From positions 15,252,001 to 15,316,000 of the forward strand of contig NC_003282.8 in NCBI RefSeq assembly GCF_000002985.6: a stretch of DNA of 64,000 bases, given 5' to 3'. A program made the position numbers and the translations under genes. The notes below the pieces were generated by a model. That model saw only the letters and a program-made list of their open reading frames with translations, ran no database searches and was not told where the DNA came from. This document shows, piece after piece, positions 36,019 through 47,200 of the stretch. The first letter of the stretch is position 1; every line of letters starts with the position of its first letter. The DNA is from Caenorhabditis elegans (taxonomy: Eukaryota; Nematoda; Chromadorea; Rhabditida; Rhabditidae).

Positions 36019-37503
36019 ATGACCGGCAGTTTTTTGTTCTGGATTTTCGTCACTCATTTCATTCCGAAACTTGGGTTTTTGTTAACTTTAACGTTTGGAT
36101 TAACACTTCTCTCGTTGAATTATCTGGGAGCCCAGAGAAATTTCGGTTCCTATAAGTACCTTATCAGCGCGTTCACCGCACTTGGCATGTGTTTTGCTAC
36201 AGTGGAGATTGTTGTGTACCCGGTAGGTTTACTGTGGCGCCCGACGTTTAACGGGTTCCGAAGTGTTGCAACTCGTCAGGTGTCGGCTGCAGCTTTTGTA
36301 ACTAATTTTAGAACGTGCACAACTTCAAAGCAGCTCTATTGTTCTTCAGTTTCGAAGAATCATTTTGGTTAAGTGGGCCATGGTCGAGAAACATTCCGCT
36401 AGGCCAGTCCAAAATCAAGTTTCTCAGTTGAAACTGTAAATTTTCAGCAGGCTACACATTTTTCCATTCTGCAACAATGTCTCTACTATCTGTGCAGTTT
36501 ATTTACAGATATTGAGCAGTTTTTGAGTGAGTTATTACGTTTACAGTTTCACTATGTTGATTTAAAAGCAGCGGCATTACTAAGCTCACTCGTAGTACGA
36601 TCAATCACCAGTAACTCTAACAAAAACCTATTTACTGCAACCGACGTCTACCTAAACAAAAATAATTTAGGGAGTTGTCGGGCGCTTATTGCAGCGAGAA
36701 AAAAGCACCCGACATCGCCCGGTTTCTGTTTTTTAATGCTGAACCCGGAATATGTCTGGCGCTTCACAAAATTCTTATATTTCAGCACCAACAAGCTCGC
36801 CTATTTCAAAGGCTTCTACTCCCTGATCTGGGTCGCCTATTGCTCATTTTTCGGCTTCCAGTATGCACTGGGAACCTATTTCTTTTTGGCGAGAGACCAG
36901 GTCTCAGATACAAAATAAACAGTTTTTCAAGACATTGATCCTTCAGGTATATAAATTTTGCTTTGCGCCCGACACCTCATGGGTTTCCACAGAAAACCCG
37001 CAAGGTGTCGGCCGCTTAAGTCCGATTACTAAAATTGTTACAATGTAGATCACAATGCCGACGATCATATTATTCATTCCAATAACTGTCATAATTTTCC
37101 TTCCTTTATTCAACTTAGATGTGAGCTTGCCGTCTGGAGTAATGCTGTGCAGCTTTACTTTGTATCCAGCCACGGATTCACTTATTGTGATGTATGTCGT
37201 TTCGGAGTATCGAATGACTGCAAAAAGTAAGCAAATTCCCAAAACTTTCAGTTGCAGCCGACATCTGGCGGTCTTCATTTTTCCATAGTGTTCCGTAGCG
37301 CTTGACTTCTAGCGGATTCAGCATATGTTCACATCGAGAACCCGGTAGATGTCGGGTGCTTGCAACAACCCGTGCAAGAAAAACCTCACAAACTTCCAGG
37401 AATTCGAATGATTCTGTTCAGAAGTTTCAAAGAGATTAAACAGTCAAGAGTTGGCACAATCGCGTCAGTAGGAGCAACAAGTTTCACACCAATGCCGCCA
37501 TGA
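36019..37503 (+). pseudogene. str-type chemoreceptor pseudogene
   Basis: This is a seven-transmembrane receptor gene of the str superfamily with family-like exon order. Exon 1 (36019-36222) encodes TM1-TM2 with LGAQRNFGSYKYLISAFTA. Exon 2 starts at 36312 (NVHNFKAALLFFSFEESFW) and later carries TMSLLSVQFIYRY, followed by an in-frame stop near 36513; a frame change separates these parts. The exon from 36786 encodes NKLAYFKGFYSLIW and YFFLARDQVSD. Exon 37049-37226 encodes TM6-TM7 (LFNLDVSLPSGVML, LYPATDSLIVMYVV), and 37400-37503 is a basic C-terminal tail ending SFTPMPP. TM5 is not found. The splice sites mostly remain good. Every intron contains a copy of the CCGACATCT foldback family. Assignment to str rather than a sister class is tentative. 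Confidence 0.78.
36236..37359. repeat. Five foldback repeats in the introns of the str pseudogene
   Basis: Copies are at about 36236-36291 (intron 1), 36639-36688 and 36702-36763 (intron 2), 36965-37015 (intron 3) and 37254-37359 (intron 4). Each has a left arm like GCGCCCGACATCTACCGGGT and a right arm that is its diverged reverse complement. No copy overlaps the recognised exons. Confidence 0.8.
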
Positions 37504-37702
37504 AAATCAATAACATTCTCATTTCCTCACTATTCTATCTATTTCCTCCATTAAATTTGAAAAAACAAACACTCAGAATATGTGATAAACGATGAAGAGA
37601 GTAGTCCGTCACCGGTTTTTCTACCGCCATATGTCCCCTCCTTATTCTCTCCTTTCTCTCTACCCCTTTCGTGTCATTGCACTAGATGACAAAGGAAAAT
37701 GT

Positions 37703-37774
37703 GACTGCTTGGCGCAATGGTAGCGCGTTCGACTCCAGATCGAAAGGTTGGGCGTTCGATCCGCTCAGTGGTCA
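37703..37774 (+). tRNA. tRNA-Trp (CCA)
   Basis: A 72-nt cloverleaf. The 7-bp acceptor GACTGCT pairs with AGTGGTC using two G-U pairs. The D stem is GCGC/GCGC. The anticodon stem TTCGA/TCGAA holds loop CTCCAGA with anticodon CCA, and the T arm has loop TTCGATC. The discriminator base is A. It is followed by a run of more than ten T, a pol III terminator. No intron. Confidence 0.93.
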
Positions 37775-37900
37775 AAGTTTTTTTTTTTTTTCTAAATTTG
37801 AGTAAAAACTTAAAGTTATCAATATTATTTATTAAAAAAGTATAAAGAAGTATTGTCTTGTATATACACATAACTGGTGTCACAATTATACATTGGATGA

Positions 37901-39262
37901 CTACATTCTCTTGCAACATTGTCCATTTCCACACGGAGAATAGTTTTGCTGGCAAGAGCAGGAGTTGACTGATTGAGTGAGGCATGGCATCTGGACTAGT
38001 TGAGCAGTAGAGCACGATTGATAGCATGATTGGGTGCATGCTGGAGCACATTGCTGCATTGGTTGTTGTTGTTGAATGCATTGTTGTTGGCATGATTGTT
38101 GGCATTGTGGAACACATTGAGCAGATTGAGAAACTGAAGGTTCTAGGATGACAGTCACAATTTGTGGAGCAACAACTGGAGATTGGCATGCTGATTGGCA
38201 TTGCTGACATTGTGGAGCAGCTGGTTGCTGACATTGTGGAATACATTGTTGTTGGCACTGTTGAGTCTGTTGGCACGAAGTTTGACATTGTTGGCAAGCT
38301 GGTGCAGATGGAAGTGTGCATTGTGGAGCACACTGTTGCTGGCAAACTGGAGCATACTGCTGGCAAGTATTCTGGCACTGCTGGCACTGTGGAGCTGATG
38401 GCTGTTGGCATTGAGGAGCACACTGTTGTACGCATTGTGGAGCTGCTTGCTGACAGGTTGTCTGGCATGGTTGAGTACATTCCTGATAGCACTGTTGAAC
38501 TGGAACTTGTTGTAGAAGACATTGTTGTTGACACTGTTGTTGGCATTGTGGAGCACATTGAGCAGAGATTCCCAAGTTGACATTGATGACTTGTGGAGCA
38601 ACAGTTGGAGCACATTGTTGAACACATTGCTGCTGACATTGTGGTTGACATTGTTGAATTGGTTGAGCTTGAACACATTGTTGAGTGCACTTTTGTTGGC
38701 ATTGTGGAACACACTGGACTGTGACTGGAGCTGGAGCAACACAGGATTGTTCACAGGCTGGCATGCAAGATGGTTGACATTGGACTGGAGCTGGAGCAGC
38801 TATTTGAGTATAACAGGAAGACGTCTGACAAGTCTGCTGGCATGAAGATTGACACTCATTCATAGATGGAGCAAATTGACATTGGTTCTGGCAAGACTGC
38901 TGACAAGCTGGAGCACATTGAGAAGTTTGCACTTGGTAAGTTACTTGCTGAACTGGTTGGGCACATGAGCAGGATGTCTGGACTGGAGCAGTGTTCTGAC
39001 ACGAACAACTGTACTGTTGTGGTTGAGTTGCTTGTTGGCATGAACAACTTGGTTGAACTTGTGAAGCACAACCACATGATTGACGTTTATCACGAATTGA
39101 AGATGCCTAGAAATAATATAATGTTTCAAGGTGTACATATAAATTGTTAACTAATTCTACAGATAATTCAGAAAGTAAGTGAAGCAACAGTAATACAAAT
39201 CGTACCTCAACAATAAGAAGGCTAGAAACAAGAAGAACTGCTGCAATTGTAATAAAACGCAT
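37901..39262 (-). CDS. Secreted Cys/Gln-rich repeat protein, ABU/PQN type (copy 1)
   Basis: The protein is predicted as 420 aa from two exons, 39206-39262 and 37901-39106 (phase 0). Exon 1 is a signal peptide, MRFITIAAVLLVSSLLIVE. The mature chain begins IRDKRQSCGCASQ, with a dibasic site, and then consists of Cys/Gln repeats such as CQQQCVQQCAP and CQPQCQQQC, broken by Ala/Pro spacers (VAPQVINVNLG, VAPQIVTVILEP). It ends in NGQCCKRM. The composition matches the C. elegans abu and pqn proteins, known for induction when the unfolded-protein response is blocked and for roles in pharyngeal cuticle and related matrices. TATAAAAG lies about 61 bp upstream, and a polyadenylation signal about 70 bp after the stop. 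I do not assign a specific abu number. Confidence 0.85.
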
Positions 39263-39906
39263 TGTCAATATGATTGAAGAGCTGCTAAGAGACAATTGAT
39301 GCCCTTGTTTTAATTTTTCCGACTTTTATACCAACGTCCTACAACCCTGTTTCATTAGCCATCAAACAGTTCCGTCCCACTTATCAAACTCCATCCATCA
39401 ACCGGCTTCATGCTCAGCGCAAACATAACAATGATAACATGGCAAATGAACCAAAAAACACGCTCGTCGCCTCCCAGTCTTACACACACTATTTCTTGAG
39501 GGCACGGCAAGTTGCAAAGATCAAAAAGAGGTTGGGTGCGCGTTTGCACTGATACAGTGTTTTTTTTTTGGATTGCGCCGAGTTTCCGCTTAACTATGTG
39601 TACCAAAAAATTTCGTTTACATTTTCAGAAAAGTAATGAAAGGGTTACCTGTTGAACTTTAGAGTTCGGATTTCGACAAAACGATTTTAAATTGTTTATT
39701 GCCTTTTGACGCCACTCATTATTAGAAACACCTTTTTGTTTGCTCTCACAATAGCCATTCGAAATTACAAGACTTGAACTCTTGGACTATTTTTTCCGGC
39801 ACTATTTTTTTACATTGCTATAATCGTACGCAAGCAGTGTTTGAGGGGGTATATAAAGCCTTGATATCTGTGGAAATCATCAAGCCCTGCTTCTTCAACC
39901 ATTATC
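39263..39906. promoter_or_regulatory. Divergent promoter shared by the Cys/Gln-rich pair
   Basis: The 644 bp between the two start codons have a TATA box for each gene: TATAAAAG on the minus strand at 39323-39330 and TATATAAA on the plus strand at 39850-39857, each about 50-68 bp from its ATG. One TGATAA (GATA-type) word lies near 39432. The two halves are not inverted copies of one another, so the promoters may differ in timing or level. Confidence 0.6.
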
Positions 39907-41443
39907 ATGCGTTTCATCGTATTTGTAGCTCTCTTTGCTTCCAGCTGTCTGCTTATCGAGGTTTGATAAAGTTTCATTGTACTTTCACTTTTAGAATGGC
40001 ACGACATTTCTAAACTTTTTCAGTTAGTATTTCGGTTTATTAATAATTAAAAATATTATATTAACTACAACAATTTTCCATCACTTGATGAAAAATTCAT
40101 CATGTACAGTTTTTTCAAAATGTTCTTGATAATACGGTCTAGTTTTCTAAGTGCCCACATCTTACAAATATTTGTTGGACGTAATCGATGTTAGCAACAA
40201 AATGCTTGTTTTCCAAGTTCACAGAAGTTTTTTCCAGGCAACATCAATTCGTGATAAACGTCAATCATGTGGTTGTGCTTCACAAGTTCAACCAAGTTGT
40301 TCATGCCAACAAGCAACTCAACCACAACAGTACAGTTGTTCGTGTCAGAACACTGCTCCAGTCCAGACATCCTGCTCATGTGCCCAACCAGTTCAGCAAG
40401 TAACTTACCAAGTGCAAACTTCTCAATGTGCTCCAGCTTGTCAGCAGTCTTGCCAGAACCAATGTCAATTTGCTCCATCTATGAATGAGTGTCAATCTTC
40501 ATGCCAGCAGACTTGTCAGACGTCTTCCTGTTATACTCAAATAGCTGCTCCAGCTCCAGTCCAATGTCAACCATCTTGCATGCCAGCCTGTGAACAATCC
40601 TGTGTTGCTCCAGCTCCAGTCACAGTCCAGTGTGTTCCACAATGCCAACAAAAGTGCACTCAACAATGTGTTCAAGCTCAACCAATTCAACAATGTCAAC
40701 CACAATGTCAGCAGCAATGTGTTCAACAATGTGCTCCAACTGTTGCTCCACAAGTCATCAATGTCAACTTGGGAATCTCTGCTCAATGTGCTCCACAATG
40801 CCAACAACAGTGTCAACAACAATGTCTTCTACAACAAGTTCCAGTTCAACAGTGCTATCAGGAATGTACTCAACCATGCCAGACAACCTGTCAGCAAGCA
40901 GCTCCACAATGCGTACAACAGTGTGCTCCTCAATGCCAACAGCCATCAGCTCCACAGTGCCAGCAGTGCCAGAATACTTGCCAGCAGTATGCTCCAGTTT
41001 GCCAGCAACAGTGTGCTCCACAATGCACACTTCCATCTGCACCAGCTTGCCAACAATGTCAAACTTCGTGCCAACAGACTCAACAGTGCCAACAACAATG
41101 TATTCCACAATGTCAGCAACCAGCTGCTCCACAATGTCAGCAATGCCAATCAGCATGCCAATCTCCAGTTGTTGCTCCACAAATTGTGACTGTCATCCTA
41201 GAACCTTCAGTGTCTCAATCTGCTCAATGTGTTCCACAATGCCAACAATCATGCCAACAACAATGCATTCAACAACAACAACCAATGCAGCAATGTGCTC
41301 CAGCATGCACCCAATCATGCTATCAATCGTGCTCTACTGCTCAACTAGTCCAGATGCCATGCCTCACTCAATCAGTCAACTCCTGCTCTTGCCAGCAAAA
41401 CTATTCTCCGTGTGGAAATGGACAATGTTGCAAGAGAATGTAG
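39907..41443 (+). CDS. Secreted Cys/Gln-rich repeat protein, ABU/PQN type (copy 2)
   Basis: The protein is predicted as 419 aa from exons 39907-39960 and 40238-41443. The signal peptide MRFIVFVALFASSCLLIE differs from copy 1, but exon 2 has the same 1206-nt length and nearly the same protein. The first residues of exon 2 are ATSIRDKR here and ASSIRDKR in copy 1, and one Val codon differs silently. The structure is otherwise the same: a dibasic site, then CxxxC/CQQxC repeats with Ala/Pro spacers, and the tail CCKRM. Intron 1 is 277 bp with a GTTTGA donor and a TTTTCCAG acceptor. AATAAA is at 41511-41516. The pattern of different exon 1 and promoter with identical exon 2 points to gene conversion between the arms. 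Confidence 0.85.
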
Positions 41444-41523
41444 TCATCCAATGTATAATTGTGACACTAGTTATGTGTATATACAATACAATACTTATTT
41501 ATATTTTTGCAATAAATAATATT

Positions 41524-42302
41524 AACGATCATGTTCATTTATTTTACAGTTGAAAAATAATAAATCAACTTTAGAATGTAATTTTATTTTTCTAAGAGGA
41601 TAATTTATCATGCTTAACTACCTCTTTGAAATTAAAAACTAGAGTCAGTATCATAAAAAAATTGTTTTTTCATTTTAAAAGACATTTACATCCATAAATT
41701 GAGCGTTTTCATTGCGCAGTTGTTTTGAAAATTACCTGGAACATTAAAAAGTGTTTGTTTGCGTCCGTATTGTATTATTTGTTTTCAATAATTTAATAAG
41801 TTTTTTAAAGATTGATGAATTATATATTTCTTGGAAGCTTAATTTGATTAATGCTCCCTACTAACTGGCTCGTGTGCCATATTTTGAAGACTGCTGCAAA
41901 ACAAAAAAAAATCACTGTTCCGTTACTCCCTTAAAAACTCATACCCACATTCGAGTTTTAATTTTTTTTTAAGTCAAAAAAGAAACAAAAAAAAATTAAG
42001 CTTATGCTAAAGAAAAACCATTGAATATCACTTATTAACTACAAAATGGAAATTTCTAACTTTTTTTGCAAAGCAGCATTGACAAAATAACTTTTTAGAA
42101 ATCCACTGTTTCATATAGTTTTTAAAAGTTCGGGTACTTTTACTTTTTTCACTAGGAATATAGCATTAAATAAGCATTTCCCCTCGAATTTTAAACAAAA
42201 ATTATGAAACCGAAACTTTTTTTTGCTCAAATTAACATAACATACACGTTTCATCTAATCAATATGCATTTGAAAACTGTAATGAGACCTCATTAGCACT
42301 CA
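41524..42302. other. Spacer without a gene
   Basis: AT-rich DNA between the Cys/Gln-rich gene and the next promoter. I see no coding potential or structured repeat apart from scattered GTTTCA words (for example near 42111). Confidence 0.5.
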
Positions 42303-42309
42303 TATAAAA
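42303..42309 (+). promoter_or_regulatory. TATA box of the Ser/Thr-rich Cys protein gene
   Basis: TATAAAA lies 31 bp before the start codon at 42340, implying a very short 5' UTR. Confidence 0.5.
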
Positions 42310-42339
42310 AAGGAAACAGTTCTCCAACCAGCAATAGAA

Positions 42340-43297
42340 ATGGGTCTAGGTGTATTTTTGATCTTCCTGGCGGCTTATGGGTTTCCAGATAGTTTAGCAT
42401 GTGTTCTGCCCGAGAAAACGTCTCCATCCACTGTTTCAAATACTATTGAAACCGGGGAAATTGTGAAAAGTTCTACAACTGCTAGCTATTCGACAACACT
42501 TATTTCTACTACGACCACTAAAATTTCTAAAATTATAACAGAAATATCCCGAACAAAGTGCGACTGTTCATCACCGAATTCATTTAATACAGGTATTTTA
42601 GAACTTAACGTCTGTTAGTATTGTAGTTTGTAGTTTGTAATTTGTAGTTTGTAGTTTGTAGTTTATAGTTTGACCTTTGGTTTATCCTGTGATGAATACG
42701 CAGCCGACATAAACCAAAGTCTGCGTTGAGCACGCCTAATTTTTTTTGGTTGAGTACAAGACCGTGAGTACTGTAGGATTACTGTATAGATATTCATGGA
42801 AAACGGTAAATATCACTATTTTCAGGTTTTCTCAACAAACTTCAAGTCTCAGAAGTATCAGACGACGGATGTTTGTACGAAATTCTTTGCGCCCAAAATC
42901 AGCCAAATAGTTATTTGGCGGCCGGTCCGCCATCAGTTTTTACACTGAATCCATACCTACTGACCAGTTTTGTAAGTTTTTGATAGTTATCCGCTTCCAT
43001 TTTTTCTTAGTTTTCAGAGATTCTATCCGGTTTTCAACGGGGCCAACAAAATCGATTATTTCTCCCAATTTGGTATGCAATGTGGAGATGATCAGGACTG
43101 GTATATAACCAAAATCCCTGGAATGGTAGATATTTGGAATTTAAATAGTTTAAGGAAATTGATTAACACATTTTTTTGAATTGAAGGTTGACTTGAGTCC
43201 CGGAGCAAATGAGCAGAAAGTCAATGGAACTATGTGGAATGGGATGGGTTATCGCTTCAGAATCACCGAGATGCAATGTTTTGTGCCACTGGGATGA
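42340..43297 (+). CDS. Small secreted Ser/Thr-rich protein with a Cys domain (DUF281-like?)
   Basis: The protein is predicted as 205 aa from four exons: 42340-42592, 42826-42971, 43018-43125 and 43187-43297; all phases agree. A signal peptide (MGLGVFLIFLAAYGFPDSLA) is followed by a Ser/Thr-rich, probably O-glycosylated linker of about 50 residues (SSTTASYSTTLISTTTT). A Cys domain follows with CDC, DDGCLYEILCA, QFGMQCGDDQDWYI and a final ITEMQCFVPLG. The spacing DGC-x5-C, then C-(x)-W, then a late C near the C-terminus resembles nematode DUF281 secreted proteins, but that is from memory of the pattern. Its function is unknown. The last acceptor (TTGAAG) is weak. It is the only gene between the palindrome and the 44-50 kb repeats. 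Confidence 0.78.
42623..42671. repeat. (GTAGTTT)n minisatellite
   Basis: About seven units of GTAGTTT with single-base variants, in intron 1 of the Ser/Thr-rich Cys protein gene. Confidence 0.9.
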
Positions 43298-44252
43298 TGA
43301 GCATATTAAAACATTTTTTCAAATGCAAAATTCAATATCGATTGAAGCTAAAAATTCGAATAAACTAATTTTAACACACTACATTGTAGTTTGTAGCTTG
43401 GTCTTTTATTTTTGTGACACTTGCGCAATACATTTTTTTTTGGTTTCTTTAAGTACTTATTATGTTTGACGTTAGTTTTCAACTTGTTTTTACCTCTTAA
43501 TTGTTTTTCTCATATTTTCAAAGTTTTTAAATCAAAATTTTCAGGACACCGGTTTGTTTTTTGAAATTAGTGTGTTGTACTAAAGGAATAACATTTTTGG
43601 AAACAATATTTTATGAAAACTTAAAGAAAAACTAATTGATTATTAAACTTGTTATGTTGCAAAAAATTTTGATGAAAAATTAAAAATTAAAAATTTCTGT
43701 TTCAAAATCTTCATGTAAAAGTACTTACTTTTCAAACCTGCTTTGCTTGGAATCGTCACTTTCTGCTGTTATACTTAATTTTTATTGTAAGAGTTAAGTA
43801 TTCGTTAACTTACTATTAGAATTGTTGAAAAAAAAATTAGTTAAGCAAATTTATAAATTCAATAACTTGTGTAAATTTCAGAAATCTACAGAATATACTT
43901 GATTTGAAATTTTTAACATAAAAATTATTGAGTGTCAGAGCCAATAAAAATAATAAGGAGCATATTTGCCTAGAGAATTGCCTCTTAAGACTGTTCCCTC
44001 ATAAAATTCGCCAAAAAAGTTTTAACAGTTACGACATCTTGGCATAAGAAAGAAGGTATTTGAAATTAGATTTCGTTTTTCTGAAATTATTGTTTCCCAA
44101 GGTAGGCAGGTACATCTTCTGGCGCCTGCCAGTCGCCTACTCATTTGCAGTTTTTTGTGAAATTTGGTGTCAGTAGAGATTTACTAGTTTTCAAATTTTT
44201 TTTTGGTAACTGAGTTAGCGAATAGAAAAGTTCGCAAGGTAGGCAAGAATTT
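43298..44252. other. Spacer without a gene
   Basis: AT-rich. A GGTAGGCAGG...CTGGCGCCTGCC short inverted motif lies near 44101-44130, akin to the GCCTG words near 14460, 17900 and 49440. Nothing else is recognised. Confidence 0.45.
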
Positions 44253-47200
44253 TTATCTCCACATTATGCAACTCATGTACTCATTATTTGCAGAAATATT
44301 GAATAAATACGCTGAAATACTTGAAATTAGATTCATTAAAAATAAATAAAAAATTACAGTTTCACAAAGTTATTTAATAAGTTCTTAGATTTTTAATTTT
44401 TACTGGAAGATCCTGGATTTTAACTGGTCATTCAAATTTCTGATGTTACTATAATTGGCAGCAGGAAAATCAAATTCAATGGGTTTTTTTCTGAAAAAAA
44501 AATTCACCCAAATACTTAGAAGCAAAAAATTTAACAAAAAATTACAGTTTCACAAAAGTGTTAAAAAAAATTCAAATACATGCATTTTCAGTTTTTTTAA
44601 GAAGTTGGTGTTTTTGATTTGAATCTTTAAGTTTTGGTAGTAATCAAGTGTTTTTTTTTCACGTTCTGTCCAATAAAGTTCATATTTTTACAAAATTTTG
44701 TAGAGTTTCAATGATTTAAATTGGAGGTCCACATGTACTGCACATATTTTATAATATGTTCTTTTGAGAGTATGTTAAAACAGTCTTTCAACTAACCACT
44801 TTGCAAAACTCCGGCTAGGAATATTGAGCTAACGTTTCTACTAAATTATTAATTTTCATTTTACAACAAAAACTCATAATTTCCAGTTTATCACTCGATT
44901 TAGAGCCGGAATGATTGATTATTCTGAAAATACTCCAAAATTTAACAAAAAGTACATTATTTTGAATTGCTGTTTCAATGATTTCATAAATTTCCAACTA
45001 AAAATGATTTATTGAAAAACAGAAATTAAAAAAAAGAAATTAGAAATCATTCTCATGAGTCATCAAAAAATATTTTCAGAGAACATTAAAAACACGACAA
45101 AATTTTAAATTATTCAGAAAATGCAGAAAAAAGTTACCGTTTCAACAAGTTTTCTTACAGTTGGCGCCAACGCAAATGAAGTCTTTTCCGCCAACAATTA
45201 TTGTAAAATTACTGTTTCGACAATTTTATTTATAATTTTATAACAACCACGTAATTAATTCTGATTGATCATATTAAGAATATTTACTTTAAAAATTTAC
45301 AAAAAGTTCGAAATTTAGAATGCTGCTTCAAGGAAATTATGTATTTTTTCTAACTGGCAAAACATTTAATAGTAGATACTATAGTAGAAGAAAATTCTTA
45401 CAAAATTTGAGAAAAGTTAACATTGAAATTCAAATTAGTCCCTAGTTAGTGAGCCGAGCTATCAGAAATCATCTTGTGGGTCATATTCTCAAAGAACATG
45501 AGAGAATACGACAGAATTTTAAATTATTCAGTAGATCATTTTATGTCAGTCAGTTTTTGCAGTTACATTTCGGCCGCGATAGCATTTTTTTTATTTCTGA
45601 ATTGAAAATTCGTTTGATAATTGTGATGTGTACACGTTCCTTTGAATTTCTTAAATTTCGTCAGTGAAAGATTTTATGAACTTGAATCTAAGTTTTAAAA
45701 ATCTGGAATTTACGGTTCTGCTCAAAATTACAATTTTCAGTGTCTTTTCTTCTTTTTAACAGAATCCATTAATCAAAACGTATTATTAAATTCTTAAAGA
45801 AAGTTGCCGCTTCAATACGCGTTTTTATAACTGACACCTACGGAAATGTAGTTCTCTCAATCTCGTTTGTAACTAATTTTTTTTTCAATTTTTGGAAAAT
45901 ACTGTTTCAATTGGTTTTTATTAAAATGAACAAAAAAAATTCCGTTGTATACATAATCGTATATTTCAAAGCAGGAATTGCTCTAGAATCAAGGTTTCAA
46001 GTTTAACAAATTATTTCTATAAATTGATCGTAATTCTTCAAGCTGGCTGTTTCAGAAAGTCGTTATCGAAAGTCGTTATTTTATTTCCACATTACACGAC
46101 TCATGTACTGATTATTTGCAGAAAAATTGAATAAATACGCTGAAATACTCGAAACTAAATTCGTTGAAATAAATAAAAAATTACAGTTTCACAAAGATGT
46201 TTTATAAATTCTTGGATTTTTATTTTTAATTGGAGCAACTTCGGTTTTAACTGGCCATTCAAGATTCTGATGTTACTATAATTGGCAGCAGGAAAATCAA
46301 ATTCAATGCGTTTTTTTTCTGAAAAAACTCGCCCAAATACTTAGAAGCAAAAACTAAACAAAAAATTACAGTTTCACAGAAGTTTTCAAAAAATTCAAAT
46401 ACATACATTTTCAGTTTAAAGAGTTTTCATGTTTTCAATTAAACTTTAATTACTGTTTCAATTTTTTGAGAAATATACGACTATAATCGTCTGATAGCGA
46501 TCAACATGTACACCTTTTGAATCCGGGGCAATGATTTGAATCTTACTTTGATACATGCTTTATCTCTTAAAATATTTCAAAAAGTTAATAAAAATTAAGT
46601 TTTAGTACTAAATAAGTGTTTTTTTTTCACGTTCTGTCCAATAAAGTTTATATTTTTATAAAATTTTGTAAAGTTTCAATGATTCAAATTGGAGGTCTAC
46701 AGATACTGCACATATTTTAAATTATGTTCTTTTGAGAGCCTGTTAAAACAGCCACTACTTTCAACTAACCAATTTGCAAAACGTCTGAATATTTGGAGAA
46801 TTTTTCTACATTTCAAAAAAGTTCACTAAGTTGAATTGCTGTTTCAATGATTTCATACATTTCTAACTGACAGCTCCATTGATTTTCCTTTCAACAAAAA
46901 TCAAAATGTAGTTTTGAATCAGCCTAGTCATCAGAAATCATTCTCATGGGTTATCCAAAAATATATTATGCTCAAGATGCGGATCAAAACAATTCAATTT
47001 TGAATTCAGTACTTTGGATCCCATGAGCCAAGGAATAAAATTACTGTTTCGGTAATTTAATTTATAACATCAACCACCTTTTGATGATTCTTTGGATCTT
47101 ATTCTTGGATTTTATTCAATGTAGGCTAGGAAAAACAAGTCAAGGAATATCAAAGGAAAACAATTCTCAAAATTTGTTCACTGAAATTTCAGCCTAATAT

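Larger units (their letters stand above)
37821..41523. repeat. Gene palindrome: 1286-bp inverted arms, 1131-bp spacer
   Basis: Arms 37821-39106 and 40238-41523 are reverse complements covering the whole second exon and about 80 bp of 3' flank up to the AATAAA signal. Within the exons I see differences only in the first two codons after the splice site and one synonymous third base (38132 versus 41212). Identity ends abruptly at the 3' splice sites; introns, first exons and promoters in the spacer differ. Confidence 0.92.

Noticed and set aside
36943-37278. A 111-residue minus-strand open frame with hydrophobic stretches
   Set aside because: The plus strand here encodes a clear receptor TM6-TM7 segment (LFNLDVSLPSGVML, LYPATDSLIVMYVV) with correct splice sites, so the minus frame is a shadow.
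37674-41553. Long Met/Ser/Thr-rich, Asn/Val-rich and Leu/Trp-rich frames in both arms of the palindrome
   Set aside because: They are other-frame readings of Cys/Gln repeats. Only the Cys/Gln frame has a signal peptide, splice sites and a typical family composition.
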